Of a DNA stretch of 27,010 nucleotides, positions 1 to 7,810 are shown in pieces. The stretch covers positions 1-27,010 of the forward strand of contig DVMB01000051.1 of NCBI GenBank assembly GCA_018715225.1, in the 5' to 3' direction. The stretch's first letter is position 1, and each line of letters opens with the position of its first letter. The notes beneath the pieces are model-generated. The model was given only the letters and a program-made list of their open reading frames with translations. It did not search any database and was not told where the DNA came from. This stretch comes from Candidatus Onthoplasma faecigallinarum (lineage in GTDB: Bacteria; Bacillota; Clostridia; Christensenellales; UBA1242). The position numbers were made by a program, and so were the translations under genes.

Positions 1-1
1 A

Positions 2-1342
2 TTAATCCAACTAGATTGCATGTTAGTAAAATCATCTAAAGATTGGTTACTATTAAAAGACACAACTAACACCTCAAAAATTTATAACATAAAAAATCAA
101 ACTTATCTAGAAATAGATAGCATTAGTATTAATGAAGTAGGTTTTTTGAATTCAAATCTCTTCTTAATAAAAGATACAAACAATACTGTTTACCTTTATG
201 ACTCTGTAGAAGACACATCAAAGAAGATTGTAGATAATTATACAAGCTCTATTAGTTTTAAATTAGTGAACAATTATATTTTCTTAATTAATTCTAAAAC
301 ATTTATTGCTTATGACACTGATAATCAATCTCTTAAAACTTTAGAGCTGTCATCAACATCATATATAGGACCATACGCTACTGAATACATTTTAAATAAT
401 TGTATATTGCTTTGTCTTGATGATAACAAAGTAATATGTATCAATGAAATTACTGGAGATGCATCCCAGGTTGAAGGAATGAGCTCCAGTGCATTAAATA
501 TATATAATTATGGCAGATATTCGGTTATAACTACTAGATTTGCAAAAATATTTTTGTATGATTCAACAACAGTTACATTTACGAACTTATCAATGAACTA
601 TTGGGGAGTATTAGAAGATTACTTTGTCTTGTCTAGCAATTCTAATTATGGCTTATATACTTTTGATGAAGAGAATGGCGAATTAGTCTTAAAATACGAT
701 TTGGGAACAGGAACTTTATCATATCTAAATTCATTAAAAATAGACGATGTAACGGTTTTAAGTTTAATAGATAAAACTTTTATTGATGATGGCAATACTA
801 TTACTCAAATAGGTGATTTTTACAGTGGCGAAATATTAGCTTATGAAAATTTAATATTTTTGAATGATACAAGAACTGCTTCCAGCGGTCTCTATGTTTA
901 CAATTTAAATACTAAAGAAACTCCTGTATTGTTAGCAGAAAATTTCAATTTGTATGAAATTGAGCAGACGGATTTGGGACTCATTATTTATGGTTTAAAT
1001 TCAACAATAATTTATAATTTTGAAACCGATCAATATGTTAACATATCTGTACCATTAGCAGATTTTGGAATAAGTGGTGGACAAACTGTCATGACTAGCA
1101 AGGCTGAAATAGTTAAAGAAAATGATAATTTTGTTATGTTTAGGACTCCTAAACGTGTTGTTACTTATGACAAAGTCAAAAAAACACTTATAACCAGTTT
1201 TAATTATACAAGCTATGATGAAACTGTCGATTATTATTACAATGACTTGATAACTACAGATGACGCTAAAATCGTAGTCGCTTTTATATTTGACGAAGAC
1301 ACATATACATTTGACCAAACTGTAGTTCAGTTAAAAGTCTAG
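2..1342 (+). CDS. Propeller-like repeat protein of the phage region (5' end outside window)
   Basis: Function not recognised. The frame is open to the left edge and the first ATG (position 20) has no Shine-Dalgarno, so the gene probably starts upstream and is partial. The ~440 visible residues are a run of short beta-rich modules of about 40 residues, each with hydrophobic strand pairs of the type LFLIKD..TVYLYD, IFLINS..FIAYD and LIIYG..IIYNF, as expected of a beta-propeller. No membrane segment or lipobox is visible. The stop lies 8 nt before the next gene, which has a good RBS, so they share an operon. Lying upstream of an InlB-repeat protein and a Zot-type ATPase, it may be a virion or adsorption protein; this rests on position only. 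Confidence 0.75.
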   Translation, partial: LIQLDCMLVKSSKDWLLLKDTTNTSKIYNIKNQTYLEIDSISINEVGFLNSNLFLIKDTNNTVYLYDSVEDTSKKIVDNYTSSISFKLVNNYIFLINSKTFIAYDTDNQSLKTLELSSTSYIGPYATEYILNNCILLCLDDNKVICINEITGDASQVEGMSSSALNIYNYGRYSVITTRFAKIFLYDSTTVTFTNLSMNYWGVLEDYFVLSSNSNYGLYTFDEENGELVLKYDLGTGTLSYLNSLKIDDVTVLSLIDKTFIDDGNTITQIGDFYSGEILAYENLIFLNDTRTASSGLYVYNLNTKETPVLLAENFNLYEIEQTDLGLIIYGLNSTIIYNFETDQYVNISVPLADFGISGGQTVMTSKAEIVKENDNFVMFRTPKRVVTYDKVKKTLITSFNYTSYDETVDYYYNDLITTDDAKIVVAFIFDEDTYTFDQTVVQLKV

Positions 1343-1350
1343 GAGGATAT

Positions 1351-2388
1351 ATGAATAAATTTGGAGTAAGTTTAATATCTATTTTGGCAACATTAGGATT
1401 GACTGCAGGTGGTGTTGCTGTCTATAATCATTTGCCAAATGTTAAAGACAAGCTAACTATTTCGGTCGGCGAATCAGTGCTGGTTGGAGAAAATTCAAAC
1501 ATAAAGCCCACTGAAACAGTTAATATCAATACAGAAGATTTAAACAAATTTTGTCGTGAAAACCAGTGCATGATGATTTTAGCCATTAATTTAAATGACA
1601 CAAATAATAGCGACGGCTTTTCATCACAATTAATTCGTGTCAATTCAGCAGAAGAAGTAAAGACAGCTTTGGACAACACATATTATGAAGAGAATGCCCT
1701 TAATGATGAGTCTATCGATTGGAAAGGTTGGGCTCTAAGTAAAGACGGAGAGATTATCGAAGATTTCTCATCAATTTATGAAGAAAGCTTTGTTACTATC
1801 TATGCTCTCACAGAATCATATCCAATTTATGCTCTCCAAATACTAGGAAGCCCTGTTGAAAATGACAACGGCGGATATTATCATAGGGCTGATAAAGACG
1901 GTAAAATAAGCAATTTGCCTGATGATCCAGAAGATCAGGCTCCTGAAGGATACACTTTTGCTGGTTGGTCGACATCGAGTGAGACAGGCATTGATGATAT
2001 CGTTGATTTGTCTACTGTAACAGTGCCTTACTCAAATGTTACAATATACTATGCTGTTTATGTAAATGATGACGGCGAAGCATATGATCGATATTATTAC
2101 AATCGATTTGCCGTGTATTTCACAATAAAAACCGAAAATGGTCAATCAGTGAATTATGTTAATTATTCACATTATGAATTCGAGGAAGAAGTCGTGGATC
2201 CACAATTAAGCGGATACACATTTATAGGCTGGTATAGAGAGCCTATGATATTTGACGGAATAGACGATACATTGTTGGTAACTGATTTAAGTACATTAAA
2301 ACTCACTGGGCAGTGTGAATTTTGGGCAGTTTATCAAGACGGTGACGGTAATTATTACACCCCAGACATGATAAGTGATTTATTATGA
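1351..2388 (+). CDS. InlB-repeat (Listeria-Bacteroides repeat) protein, candidate phage adsorption protein
   Basis: 345 residues after an AGGAGG RBS at about 1342-1347. Residues 5-26 are hydrophobic (signal or anchor segment), followed by an extracellular-type, acidic, Thr/Ser/Asn-rich sequence. At least two InlB_B/Flg_new repeats are clear: GYTFAGWST (~residue 203) and GYTFIGWYREP (~residue 289), each ending in an aromatic strand such as IYYAVY or EFWAVY; a weaker copy (WKGWALS ... TIYALT) precedes them. Such repeats are known from surface adhesins. Directly upstream of a Zot-type ATPase this is the place where filamentous phages keep the pIII-like adsorption gene, so a host-binding role is inferred. 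No C-terminal membrane anchor is visible. The stop overlaps the next start by 4 nt. Confidence 0.8.
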   Translation: MNKFGVSLISILATLGLTAGGVAVYNHLPNVKDKLTISVGESVLVGENSNIKPTETVNINTEDLNKFCRENQCMMILAINLNDTNNSDGFSSQLIRVNSAEEVKTALDNTYYEENALNDESIDWKGWALSKDGEIIEDFSSIYEESFVTIYALTESYPIYALQILGSPVENDNGGYYHRADKDGKISNLPDDPEDQAPEGYTFAGWSTSSETGIDDIVDLSTVTVPYSNVTIYYAVYVNDDGEAYDRYYYNRFAVYFTIKTENGQSVNYVNYSHYEFEEEVVDPQLSGYTFIGWYREPMIFDGIDDTLLVTDLSTLKLTGQCEFWAVYQDGDGNYYTPDMISDLL

Positions 2389-3140
2389 TTACAATAATTG
2401 TAGGTAAACGAAAACGCTGTAAAAGTGGCTTGTCTAAAATGTTGGTATACGATGAACTTTCTGGGCGAGATAAGTCCAGGTATTATTTAGCCAAAAAGGA
2501 TATTGAGGAGTTAAATAAAAAAGGCGGTAATTTAAGCTTACCGCCTGAACCTCATGTCATATTCGCAAACGATAAAACATATACGCATTTTCCAGATTTT
2601 CACGCATACTTATTCGACCCCAACAAATTTGCAATTCCCAATGATAAGTATGATACTATTAGAATTATGCCACATGGCACATATATTATTGATGAATGCC
2701 ATAAGTACTACAATTCAAAAATGAAAGAGATAGATACATATAAAATTCAAGCTTTTGAAATTAGCGGGCATTATGACGTCAACATCATTCTTATTGCTCA
2801 TCGAATAATGCAAATTCATAAAGACATTCGAGACCTGGCAGATAGGATCATTCATGTCGATGACAGTGAGCATACTTATATTATCAATGGTAAGAAGAAA
2901 GTAAAATCTAAACCATATCTAAAATTCGGGGAACTAGTTAAAACTGAAGTTTGGGGTCGTGAATTCGATGATGTGGCAGACGCAATAGCATACGCTGAAT
3001 CAACTAAACGAGACAAGAAAAAATATGGCAAAGATTTTGATATGGTATTCAAAGGTAATATTCGAGCTTGCTATGACCCATTCAACTTAAAAAGTGTTTT
3101 TGAAAAAACGGTAAAAGATTTTGATTATGGACGAAATTAA
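2385..3140 (+). CDS. Zot/pI-like filamentous phage assembly ATPase
   Basis: 251 residues. A Zot-type P-loop ATPase: a glycine-K-R-K-R-C-K-S stretch at residues 7-14, a Walker B strand TYIIDECHKYY at 99-109, and downstream the family pattern HYDVNIILIAHR followed by DIRDLADRIIHV, matching the RHxGxDIILxTQ / IR region of Zot. In inoviruses pI/Zot sits in the inner membrane and drives virion extrusion. Two oddities: the second Walker A glycine is replaced by Cys12, and the transmembrane segment usually found after the ATPase domain is missing; the gene two positions downstream encodes a small protein with an N-terminal membrane segment. ATGA overlap with the upstream gene and a 14-nt overlap with the downstream one show a compact phage operon. 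Confidence 0.8.
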   Translation: MITIIVGKRKRCKSGLSKMLVYDELSGRDKSRYYLAKKDIEELNKKGGNLSLPPEPHVIFANDKTYTHFPDFHAYLFDPNKFAIPNDKYDTIRIMPHGTYIIDECHKYYNSKMKEIDTYKIQAFEISGHYDVNIILIAHRIMQIHKDIRDLADRIIHVDDSEHTYIINGKKKVKSKPYLKFGELVKTEVWGREFDDVADAIAYAESTKRDKKKYGKDFDMVFKGNIRACYDPFNLKSVFEKTVKDFDYGRN

Positions 3141-3666
3141 ATATATTCCAGATTTTGAAATAAGTTTTGACTCTTTAGACATTTGTACCAATTACTTTTA
3201 TGACGAGTTTGGTAAACTTTTTCTCACGGATATTAAGAAGAAAAAGAAATTGCACAAGTACTTATTTAGGCAGTTCAAAAATAATCTTGATCTATATTTT
3301 GTTCAAGTGCAGAAGTTCAGTGATTTGGCGAATTGTACCAAGTACTATTATACTGAATTTGATAAAATCAAAATTTTGGGTGAGAAAATCACAAAGGGCG
3401 AACGTAAATATTTGTTGAAAAAGATGTGGATGTTATTAATTAACAACATTTTAAAAATTAAAAATAAAAATTTAAAAGATGTCAAAGCAAGCATGAAAAA
3501 TATAAAAAACATGCAAAAACGAATGAAATTTGAAAAGTTTAAAAATTTTTTTGTAAATTTATTTAAGAAACAAAAAAATAAAACTGAAATAAGCATTACA
3601 TCTTCAGCAGATGAAACTTTAATAGAAAATGTCGATATCAAGCAAATAGAAGATAAAAAAAATTAA
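3127..3666 (+). CDS. Hypothetical lysine-rich protein of the phage operon
   Basis: About 179 residues, not recognised. The reading frame also offers a TTG at 3121, but the ATG at 3127 is preferred; both overlap the end of the Zot gene. The protein is highly basic and helical in its middle and C-terminal parts (many KN/KK runs around residues 100-150) with aromatic residues in the N-terminal half (DICTNYFYDEFGKLF, CTKYYYTEFDKIK; the second resembles a repeat of the first). No signal peptide or membrane segment is visible. It could bind nucleic acid or the Zot ATPase; nothing in the sequence settles this. Confidence 0.65.
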   Translation: MDEIKYIPDFEISFDSLDICTNYFYDEFGKLFLTDIKKKKKLHKYLFRQFKNNLDLYFVQVQKFSDLANCTKYYYTEFDKIKILGEKITKGERKYLLKKMWMLLINNILKIKNKNLKDVKASMKNIKNMQKRMKFEKFKNFFVNLFKKQKNKTEISITSSADETLIENVDIKQIEDKKN

Positions 3667-3678
3667 AAGGATAAAATT

Positions 3679-4050
3679 ATGTTGGTTAGTATATTAGTTC
3701 TTATAACTTTAGGAATAGTGATTGACATAGTTTACATCATTGTGGACTATATCATTCATGATATGTCAATGGTTAAAATAGTTAAAAAGCGTATTAATAA
3801 ATTAAAGTATTATTATAACGAATACGAAAAAGAATATTATGTTTATTTGGAAAAATATCTTTTAGCAGAAAAGCAACTAAAAACTGAATCCAATGAGAAA
3901 AGATTGGAAACTTTGAGAGCCAGGAACTTAAAGTTGTTGAGAAAAATGCGTGATAGAGAGCAAAAAATGAAAGTCCTAGATAAAAAGAATAAAAAACTTC
4001 AAGAAATTTTAGAAGAGATTATAGTTTATTTGCGAAAGAGCAATAAATGA
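3679..4050 (+). CDS. Small membrane-anchored coiled-coil protein of the phage operon
   Basis: 123 residues with an AAAAGGA RBS. Residues 2-28 form one hydrophobic segment (MLVSILVLITLGIVIDIVYI...), and from about residue 35 to the end the sequence is a charged coiled coil with regular Leu/Lys/Glu spacing. The membrane anchor plus cytoplasmic coiled coil could supply the part missing from the Zot protein, whose own membrane segment is absent; this is a guess from gene order. The stop overlaps the next start (ATGA). Confidence 0.65.
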   Translation: MLVSILVLITLGIVIDIVYIIVDYIIHDMSMVKIVKKRINKLKYYYNEYEKEYYVYLEKYLLAEKQLKTESNEKRLETLRARNLKLLRKMRDREQKMKVLDKKNKKLQEILEEIIVYLRKSNK

Positions 4051-4313
4051 AAAAGCCATATGTTACGGACATGAAAATTTTTGCAGATATTGCTTGTAAT
4101 GATTATTTTTATTTTAAGCATGGAAACTTGCAAAAAGATTTTTATCCAAATATTGAAATAGTTGTAAATATTAACACAGGATTAATTGATGTTAAGGAAT
4201 ATGTAAAGAATGTCGCTTTAGATGTTCCAAAGCTGGATATTGAATATCTATTGCGTGATTATTTAGACGTCATAATATGGCAAGAAGAAACAAAAGAACT
4301 AAAAAATATATAA
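4047..4313 (+). CDS. Small hypothetical protein of the phage operon
   Basis: 88 residues, unrecognised. It begins in a 4-nt overlap with the preceding coiled-coil gene, so translational coupling is likely. The sequence is soluble-looking, acidic and rich in Ile, Val and Asp, with no membrane segment. The next gene starts 15 nt downstream after a strong RBS. Confidence 0.6.
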   Translation: MKKPYVTDMKIFADIACNDYFYFKHGNLQKDFYPNIEIVVNINTGLIDVKEYVKNVALDVPKLDIEYLLRDYLDVIIWQEETKELKNI

Positions 4314-4328
4314 AGGTGGTGCAGAAAA

Positions 4329-4814
4329 ATGCAATTAGGTTATAATGATTATATCAAATTGGGAATTTTTCCTAATGTAAGTGAAAAAAAAGAATTGCAA
4401 TTCTCAAAGGGTAATATAGACTTTATTATTGAAAAATATTTAAAAATAGTAAAAGAATTTGATGAGTTTAAGAATAGGACGTATGCAATAGAGCATGACT
4501 ATGAGTATCAATTCATGCTTGCAAAAGCAGATGTAGATTATTATAAAAGCCAATATAAGCAATATTTTGACGAATTAAAGGAATTAAAGCTTTTAAATCG
4601 AAGGTACGACAGATTCGAGAAAATCAATGCTGGTTTACGCCAGGAATGCAAAAGATATAAACAAGAATTGCTGGAGTTGCGATTTGATAAAAATAGCAAA
4701 ATAAAGAAAGTGATTGACATTATAAAAGCATATTGTGAAAACATGACTTGGAATAATATAGACGAATTCAGCATTATGATAAGTTTTTTAAATGAACTTG
4801 GATACAGGTTATGA
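4329..4814 (+). CDS. Coiled-coil hypothetical protein, last gene of the phage operon
   Basis: 161 residues preceded by an AAGGTGG-type RBS (about 4314-4319). The middle (residues 35-125) is a long coiled coil with many Lys, Glu, Tyr and Leu residues. No catalytic motif, signal peptide or membrane segment is visible. It ends about 40 nt before the large hairpin at 4855-4922, which closes the operon. Confidence 0.6.
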   Translation: MQLGYNDYIKLGIFPNVSEKKELQFSKGNIDFIIEKYLKIVKEFDEFKNRTYAIEHDYEYQFMLAKADVDYYKSQYKQYFDELKELKLLNRRYDRFEKINAGLRQECKRYKQELLELRFDKNSKIKKVIDIIKAYCENMTWNNIDEFSIMISFLNELGYRL

Positions 4815-4854
4815 TGAGAGCGATAAAGTAATAACTTTATTAGCTAATAAAATA

Positions 4855-4922
4855 AAAATTTGACCGATATAATAAGCATAAAAATGGGTACGAAGTACCA
4901 TTTTGCTTATAGGTCAAATTTT
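4855..4922 (+). terminator. Long near-perfect hairpin closing the phage operon (terminator and/or packaging signal)
   Basis: An 11-bp outer stem AAAATTTGACC / GGTCAAATTTT (4855-4865 and 4912-4922) encloses a second stem ATAAGCA / TGCTTAT and an inner stem ending in GGTAC-GAA-GTACC. The structure is ~68 nt, nearly fully paired and followed by a T run. As an intrinsic terminator it would end the phage transcript. In filamentous phages a long hairpin in the intergenic region also serves as packaging signal, so both roles are possible. Confidence 0.6.
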
Positions 4923-4953
4923 TTTAGTTTAATATGTATGTAAGACATATTAT

Positions 4954-4973
4954 ACCGCTCGCTCGCGAGCGGT
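4954..4973. repeat. GC-rich hairpin in the phage intergenic region
   Basis: A 9-bp inverted repeat ACCGCTCGC / GCGAGCGGT with a 2-nt loop, strikingly GC-rich in a very AT-rich surrounding. It lacks a T run, so it is not a terminator. It may be part of the single-strand origin or packaging region of the filamentous element. Confidence 0.45.
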
Positions 4974-5045
4974 CAAATGCAAATTTTTTCACATTATTGA
5001 AGATGATCAGTTTTAAATAAAATGAAAAGGAATTCCTGCAGATTG

Positions 5046-5066
5046 TGAGTAGAAGCTGAGTAGAAG
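5046..5066 (+). repeat. Tandem 10-bp direct repeat next to the att scar
   Basis: TGAGTAGAAG occurs at 5046-5055 and again at 5057-5066, one base apart, about 50 bp before the tRNA-end fragment. Short direct repeats beside an attachment site can be integrase arm sites; only the repetition itself is seen. Confidence 0.3.
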
Positions 5067-5115
5067 ATGTTTGGTAAATATCTATAAAATAGATGTTTTT
5101 TAAGGTTCCTTATTT

Positions 5116-5140
5116 GGTTCGATTCCCCTTGGGACTACCA
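5116..5140 (+). pseudogene. tRNA 3'-end fragment (attachment-site scar of the phage element)
   Basis: The 25 bases begin GGTTCGATTCC and end GACTACCA. They contain a T-loop (TTCGATT), a 3' T-stem strand, a 7-nt 3' acceptor strand TGGGACT, a discriminator A and CCA. The bases upstream do not pair to complete the T-stem and no other tRNA part is present, so only the 3' end exists here. It is followed directly by a terminator, as a real tRNA gene would be. This is the expected product when an element integrates into a tRNA 3' end; the complete tRNA would then lie left of position 1. The isotype cannot be read. Confidence 0.6.
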
Positions 5141-5145
5141 AAAAG

Positions 5146-5171
5146 TAGCACACACGATGTGCTATTTTTTT
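5146..5171 (+). terminator. Intrinsic terminator after the tRNA fragment
   Basis: Stem TAGCACA / TGTGCTA with loop CACGA, followed by seven T. It lies 5 nt after the CCA end of the tRNA fragment and was probably the terminator of the original tRNA gene. Confidence 0.7.
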
Positions 5172-5180
5172 ATACTATAT

Positions 5181-5205
5181 AGGGGAATCGAACCCTTGGG
5201 TTCGA
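5181..5205. repeat. Inverted copy of the tRNA T-arm and adjoining palindrome
   Basis: Bases 5181-5194 are the exact reverse complement of 5116-5129 (14 bp), so the T-arm of the att scar is present in both orientations around the terminator. The second copy runs into a palindrome TCGAACCC-TT-GGGTTCGA (5188-5205). The rest of 4815-5316 holds no gene that I can support. Confidence 0.45.
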
Positions 5206-5316
5206 CCCTGTCGGGCAGACCACAATCACAGATTGCTCCCGTTCGTTTGTTATAAACTTGCCCATCAGTTACATCTATCTATTATAGAAGAAAACAAATG
5301 TAAACTTACAATCAAA

Positions 5317-6180
5317 TTATTGTTTTATAATTTCTAAAAGCGCTTTGTCTGGAATATTTAGTTTTATATTTTTTGGCAAATCAAACAATGTTGTTATATA
5401 TTTTTTTTGAGCATCATAAATATTGTCAGCAATAAATTTTGCAAGTTCACATATGTTAAAATAATGGAAAGGTATTATCTCTTTATACATACTATTATCT
5501 TTTAAAATCACTTCTTCAAATTTGCTTATAAAATCATGTTTGGACAAATTAAGCGAGTAAACAATATCTCTTACATTTTTAATATTATAATTCATGTAAA
5601 TAAAATTATTGTTAGAATTAGAATATAATTTATATTTTTTCGACACATGATCTAATATTATTAAACTATTATTATTTTTAAGTCCTGAAAATTGCAAATA
5701 ACAAGCAATTATAAAATTGTCTAAACTTTGTTCGTATTTTTTTTCTTCATATAATAATTGAGATATCCTATAAAAATTGTTATACCAATCTTCCCATTCA
5801 TATATTCCTTTTTCTATTTGTCTTAACATTTCCAAATTTCTTTGTTGTAAGATACTATATGCTACATCATTATTGGTAATGATGTTTAAATATGGATGTT
5901 TCAAAAAATCATCTTTACCAATGTCAAAATTGCGATGCTCTTCAATCCAAATAATATATGAATGTTTTCTTAATATATCTTTACCTAGATCAGTTATAGT
6001 TATTGTATCATTTTTTAAACTCAAAATATTATTATGAAATAGTTTTTTTAATCTTTCTTCAAAATTAATATTATAAAGATTTTTAAATTTTTGTGGGTAT
6101 TTTTTACTTGAATACAAATATCCTCTTTTCTTATTTATCCAGTCCAAAATGTAAATATCATTATCATCACACACGCACAT
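5317..6180 (-). CDS. Hypothetical protein, possible winged-helix N-terminus and helical C-terminus
   Basis: 287 residues; the ATG at 6180 follows a TTGGAG RBS. Family not recognised with certainty. Residues 35-75 (EERLKKLFHNNILSL..., ITDLGKDILRKHSYIIWIEEHR) have the alternation of a winged-helix or SAP-like region, seen in Firmicutes proteins that continue with a TPR-like helical part. Here residues 105-280 are helical, with YRISQLLYEEKKYEQSLDNFIIACYLQ resembling a TPR unit. No membrane segment. The gene is very AT-rich and lies between the phage scar and host genes on the opposite strand from the phage operon, so it could belong to a mobile element or be a host regulator. Confidence 0.65.
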   Translation of the reverse strand: MCVCDDNDIYILDWINKKRGYLYSSKKYPQKFKNLYNINFEERLKKLFHNNILSLKNDTITITDLGKDILRKHSYIIWIEEHRNFDIGKDDFLKHPYLNIITNNDVAYSILQQRNLEMLRQIEKGIYEWEDWYNNFYRISQLLYEEKKYEQSLDNFIIACYLQFSGLKNNNSLIILDHVSKKYKLYSNSNNNFIYMNYNIKNVRDIVYSLNLSKHDFISKFEEVILKDNSMYKEIIPFHYFNICELAKFIADNIYDAQKKYITTLFDLPKNIKLNIPDKALLEIIKQ

Positions 6181-6426
6181 ATTTACTCCAATAATTATTT
6201 GTTTGTATAAATTTGATTCTTATATTTCTTAAACATATAACAAGAACATATAAAATAACGAAGTTAGTTATATCATTACAAATGTGTGTTACAAATTTAT
6301 TAATGAACAAAAGTACATAAAAATTTATGCTTATTTATATTTTAACAAAAAACCATATTTTGTCAATTTTATTTTTATATCTTTATTTGTTTTTTATAAC
6401 TATTTTTTATTTTCAACAAAATAAAA

Positions 6427-6450
6427 AATTGGGCTATCTTTTGCCCAATT
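6427..6450 (-). terminator. Intrinsic terminator of the SpoU methyltransferase gene
   Basis: Stem AATTGGGC / GCCCAATT (6427-6434, 6443-6450). Read on the minus strand it is followed by a T-rich run, 17 nt after the stop codon of the methyltransferase gene. Confidence 0.75.
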
Positions 6451-6466
6451 ATATTTATAAAACTAA

Positions 6467-7183
6467 TTATTTACTAAACTCATATAGAGCGATGCCGACG
6501 CTGATTGGAAGATTTAGACTATCTATATTTTTGCTGTGATGTATAACAACTGTATCTCCTACATTTAGCATGCTGTCTGGTAGCCCGCTCGCTTCGTTGC
6601 CGAAAATCAAATCACAAGATGCGTCTGCGAATTTGAATTTGCCCAGCACATTTTTCCCTTTCAACATGAAAGGATATTTTCTATTTTTGCTAAAGGCAAG
6701 GTATTCATCTAGACTATCCATTTCCACAATATTCAATGAAAATATTGCTCCCATGCTCGCCCTGATGACTTTTGGGTTGAAATAGTCCACACACGGTTTC
6801 ACAATGATGAGATTTCTAAAATCAAACCCCAGCATTGTACGCATGATTGTGCCCAAATTCCCCATATCGCTTGGGTTTACCAGCACAAGATTATTTCCGC
6901 ACTTACTTGTCATCTCGTATTTTCTAAATACACCCACCAAAAAACAATTCTCTTTATCCACAATTTTGTGGATAAGTTTGTCATTATATATTATCTCAAT
7001 ACCACTCGCTTTACACAGGTCAAATAACTTTTCTATCTCTTGACTGACTTGCAGTTTGCTATGCACGAGGACACATTCCACCACGTCAGGTTTATGTTGC
7101 ACGAGTTCAAACGTCGGGAAAGCACCGAACGTGTATGAAAAACCGCTCCCCTTATCATATTTCTTTATCAATGTAGTATCCAT
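6467..7183 (-). CDS. TrmH/SpoU-family RNA 2'-O-ribose methyltransferase
   Basis: 238 residues. The C-terminal SPOUT domain shows the three SpoU motifs in order: NPSDMGNLGTIMRT (motif 1), LIFGNEASGLP (motif 2) and IDSLNLPISVGIALYEF (motif 3), which form the knotted SAM-binding site. The N-terminal part (residues 1-100) is the substrate-recognition region. It probably methylates a tRNA or rRNA ribose; the exact target cannot be read. The gene is monocistronic, with its own terminator. The ATG lies 6 nt downstream of the -10 box and has no Shine-Dalgarno, so the mRNA looks leaderless. Confidence 0.88.
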   Translation of the reverse strand: MDTTLIKKYDKGSGFSYTFGAFPTFELVQHKPDVVECVLVHSKLQVSQEIEKLFDLCKASGIEIIYNDKLIHKIVDKENCFLVGVFRKYEMTSKCGNNLVLVNPSDMGNLGTIMRTMLGFDFRNLIIVKPCVDYFNPKVIRASMGAIFSLNIVEMDSLDEYLAFSKNRKYPFMLKGKNVLGKFKFADASCDLIFGNEASGLPDSMLNVGDTVVIHHSKNIDSLNLPISVGIALYEFSK

Positions 7184-7189
7184 ATATAT

Positions 7190-7218
7190 ATGATACCATT
7201 ATTTATAGTTTAATTCAA
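7190..7218 (-). promoter_or_regulatory. Promoter of the SpoU methyltransferase gene, leaderless arrangement
   Basis: Minus strand: -35 TTGAAT (7213-7218), 17-bp spacer, -10 TATCAT (7190-7195). Only six bases separate the -10 box from the ATG at 7183, so transcription should start at or next to the start codon. Confidence 0.55.
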
Positions 7219-7279
7219 ATATTTTTTGGCCTCAATTAATGAATAGTACAAGTCAAAAGCAATAATCAATTAGATATTA

Positions 7280-7753
7280 TTATACTCCCAACCACTCATC
7301 AATTTTCTTATTTGAAATTCTTTGCCTATCTTCGTCAAAAGGAATATTCAGTGTAGATTGCAGATCACTACCTTTCAACAACTCTTTCATATCTTCAAAT
7401 GTATGCCCTAGCCAGCCACCATTGGTAGCAAACATATATATTTTTTTGCCTTTTAAGTTGTGTTGTGATAGAAAGCTTCTCATCGCTGGTGCCATACTAT
7501 ACCACCATACAGGCGTCCCCAGAATAATGGTATCATAATTGTCTAAATTTACTGCAATATCTTTGATCTTTGGAGTACGCTTTTCTCGTATCTCGGCTTT
7601 TGCATCTTCCACGACTTTATCATAATCGCTAGAATATGATATGTCGGTTTTGATTTCTTCTATGTCTGCTCCTATCTTTTCTGCCATGTATTTCGCAACC
7701 TTTCTAGTGTTGCCCGTATATGAATAAAATATAATCAACTTTTTCATAACCAC
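7280..7753 (-). CDS. Flavodoxin-family protein
   Basis: 157 residues. The N-terminus KLIIFYSYTGNTRKVAKYMAE contains the FMN phosphate-binding loop (S-Y-T-G-N-T), followed by flavodoxin strands and the TIILGTPVWWYSMAPAMRSFL region that contacts the isoalloxazine ring, then KKIYMFATNGGWLGHTFEDM. Length and motifs fit the short flavodoxin/WrbA-like proteins of Clostridia, low-potential electron carriers or quinone/flavin reductases. The start follows an AGGGGTGG RBS. It lies 57 nt downstream of a MerR regulator on the same strand, without a terminator between them, and is probably in the regulator's autoregulated operon, suggesting a redox or electrophile stress response. Confidence 0.88.
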   Translation of the reverse strand: MVMKKLIIFYSYTGNTRKVAKYMAEKIGADIEEIKTDISYSSDYDKVVEDAKAEIREKRTPKIKDIAVNLDNYDTIILGTPVWWYSMAPAMRSFLSQHNLKGKKIYMFATNGGWLGHTFEDMKELLKGSDLQSTLNIPFDEDRQRISNKKIDEWLGV

Positions 7754-7810
7754 CCCTAATTGTTTTTTATCAGTTTCTTTTCACTATACAATATCACAGA
7801 ATAATACGAA

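Noticed and set aside
5198..5225. A second tRNA 3' end on the plus strand (GGGTTCGACC...GACCA)
   Set aside because: Counting back from CCA the T-loop is out of register by one base and the T-stem does not pair.
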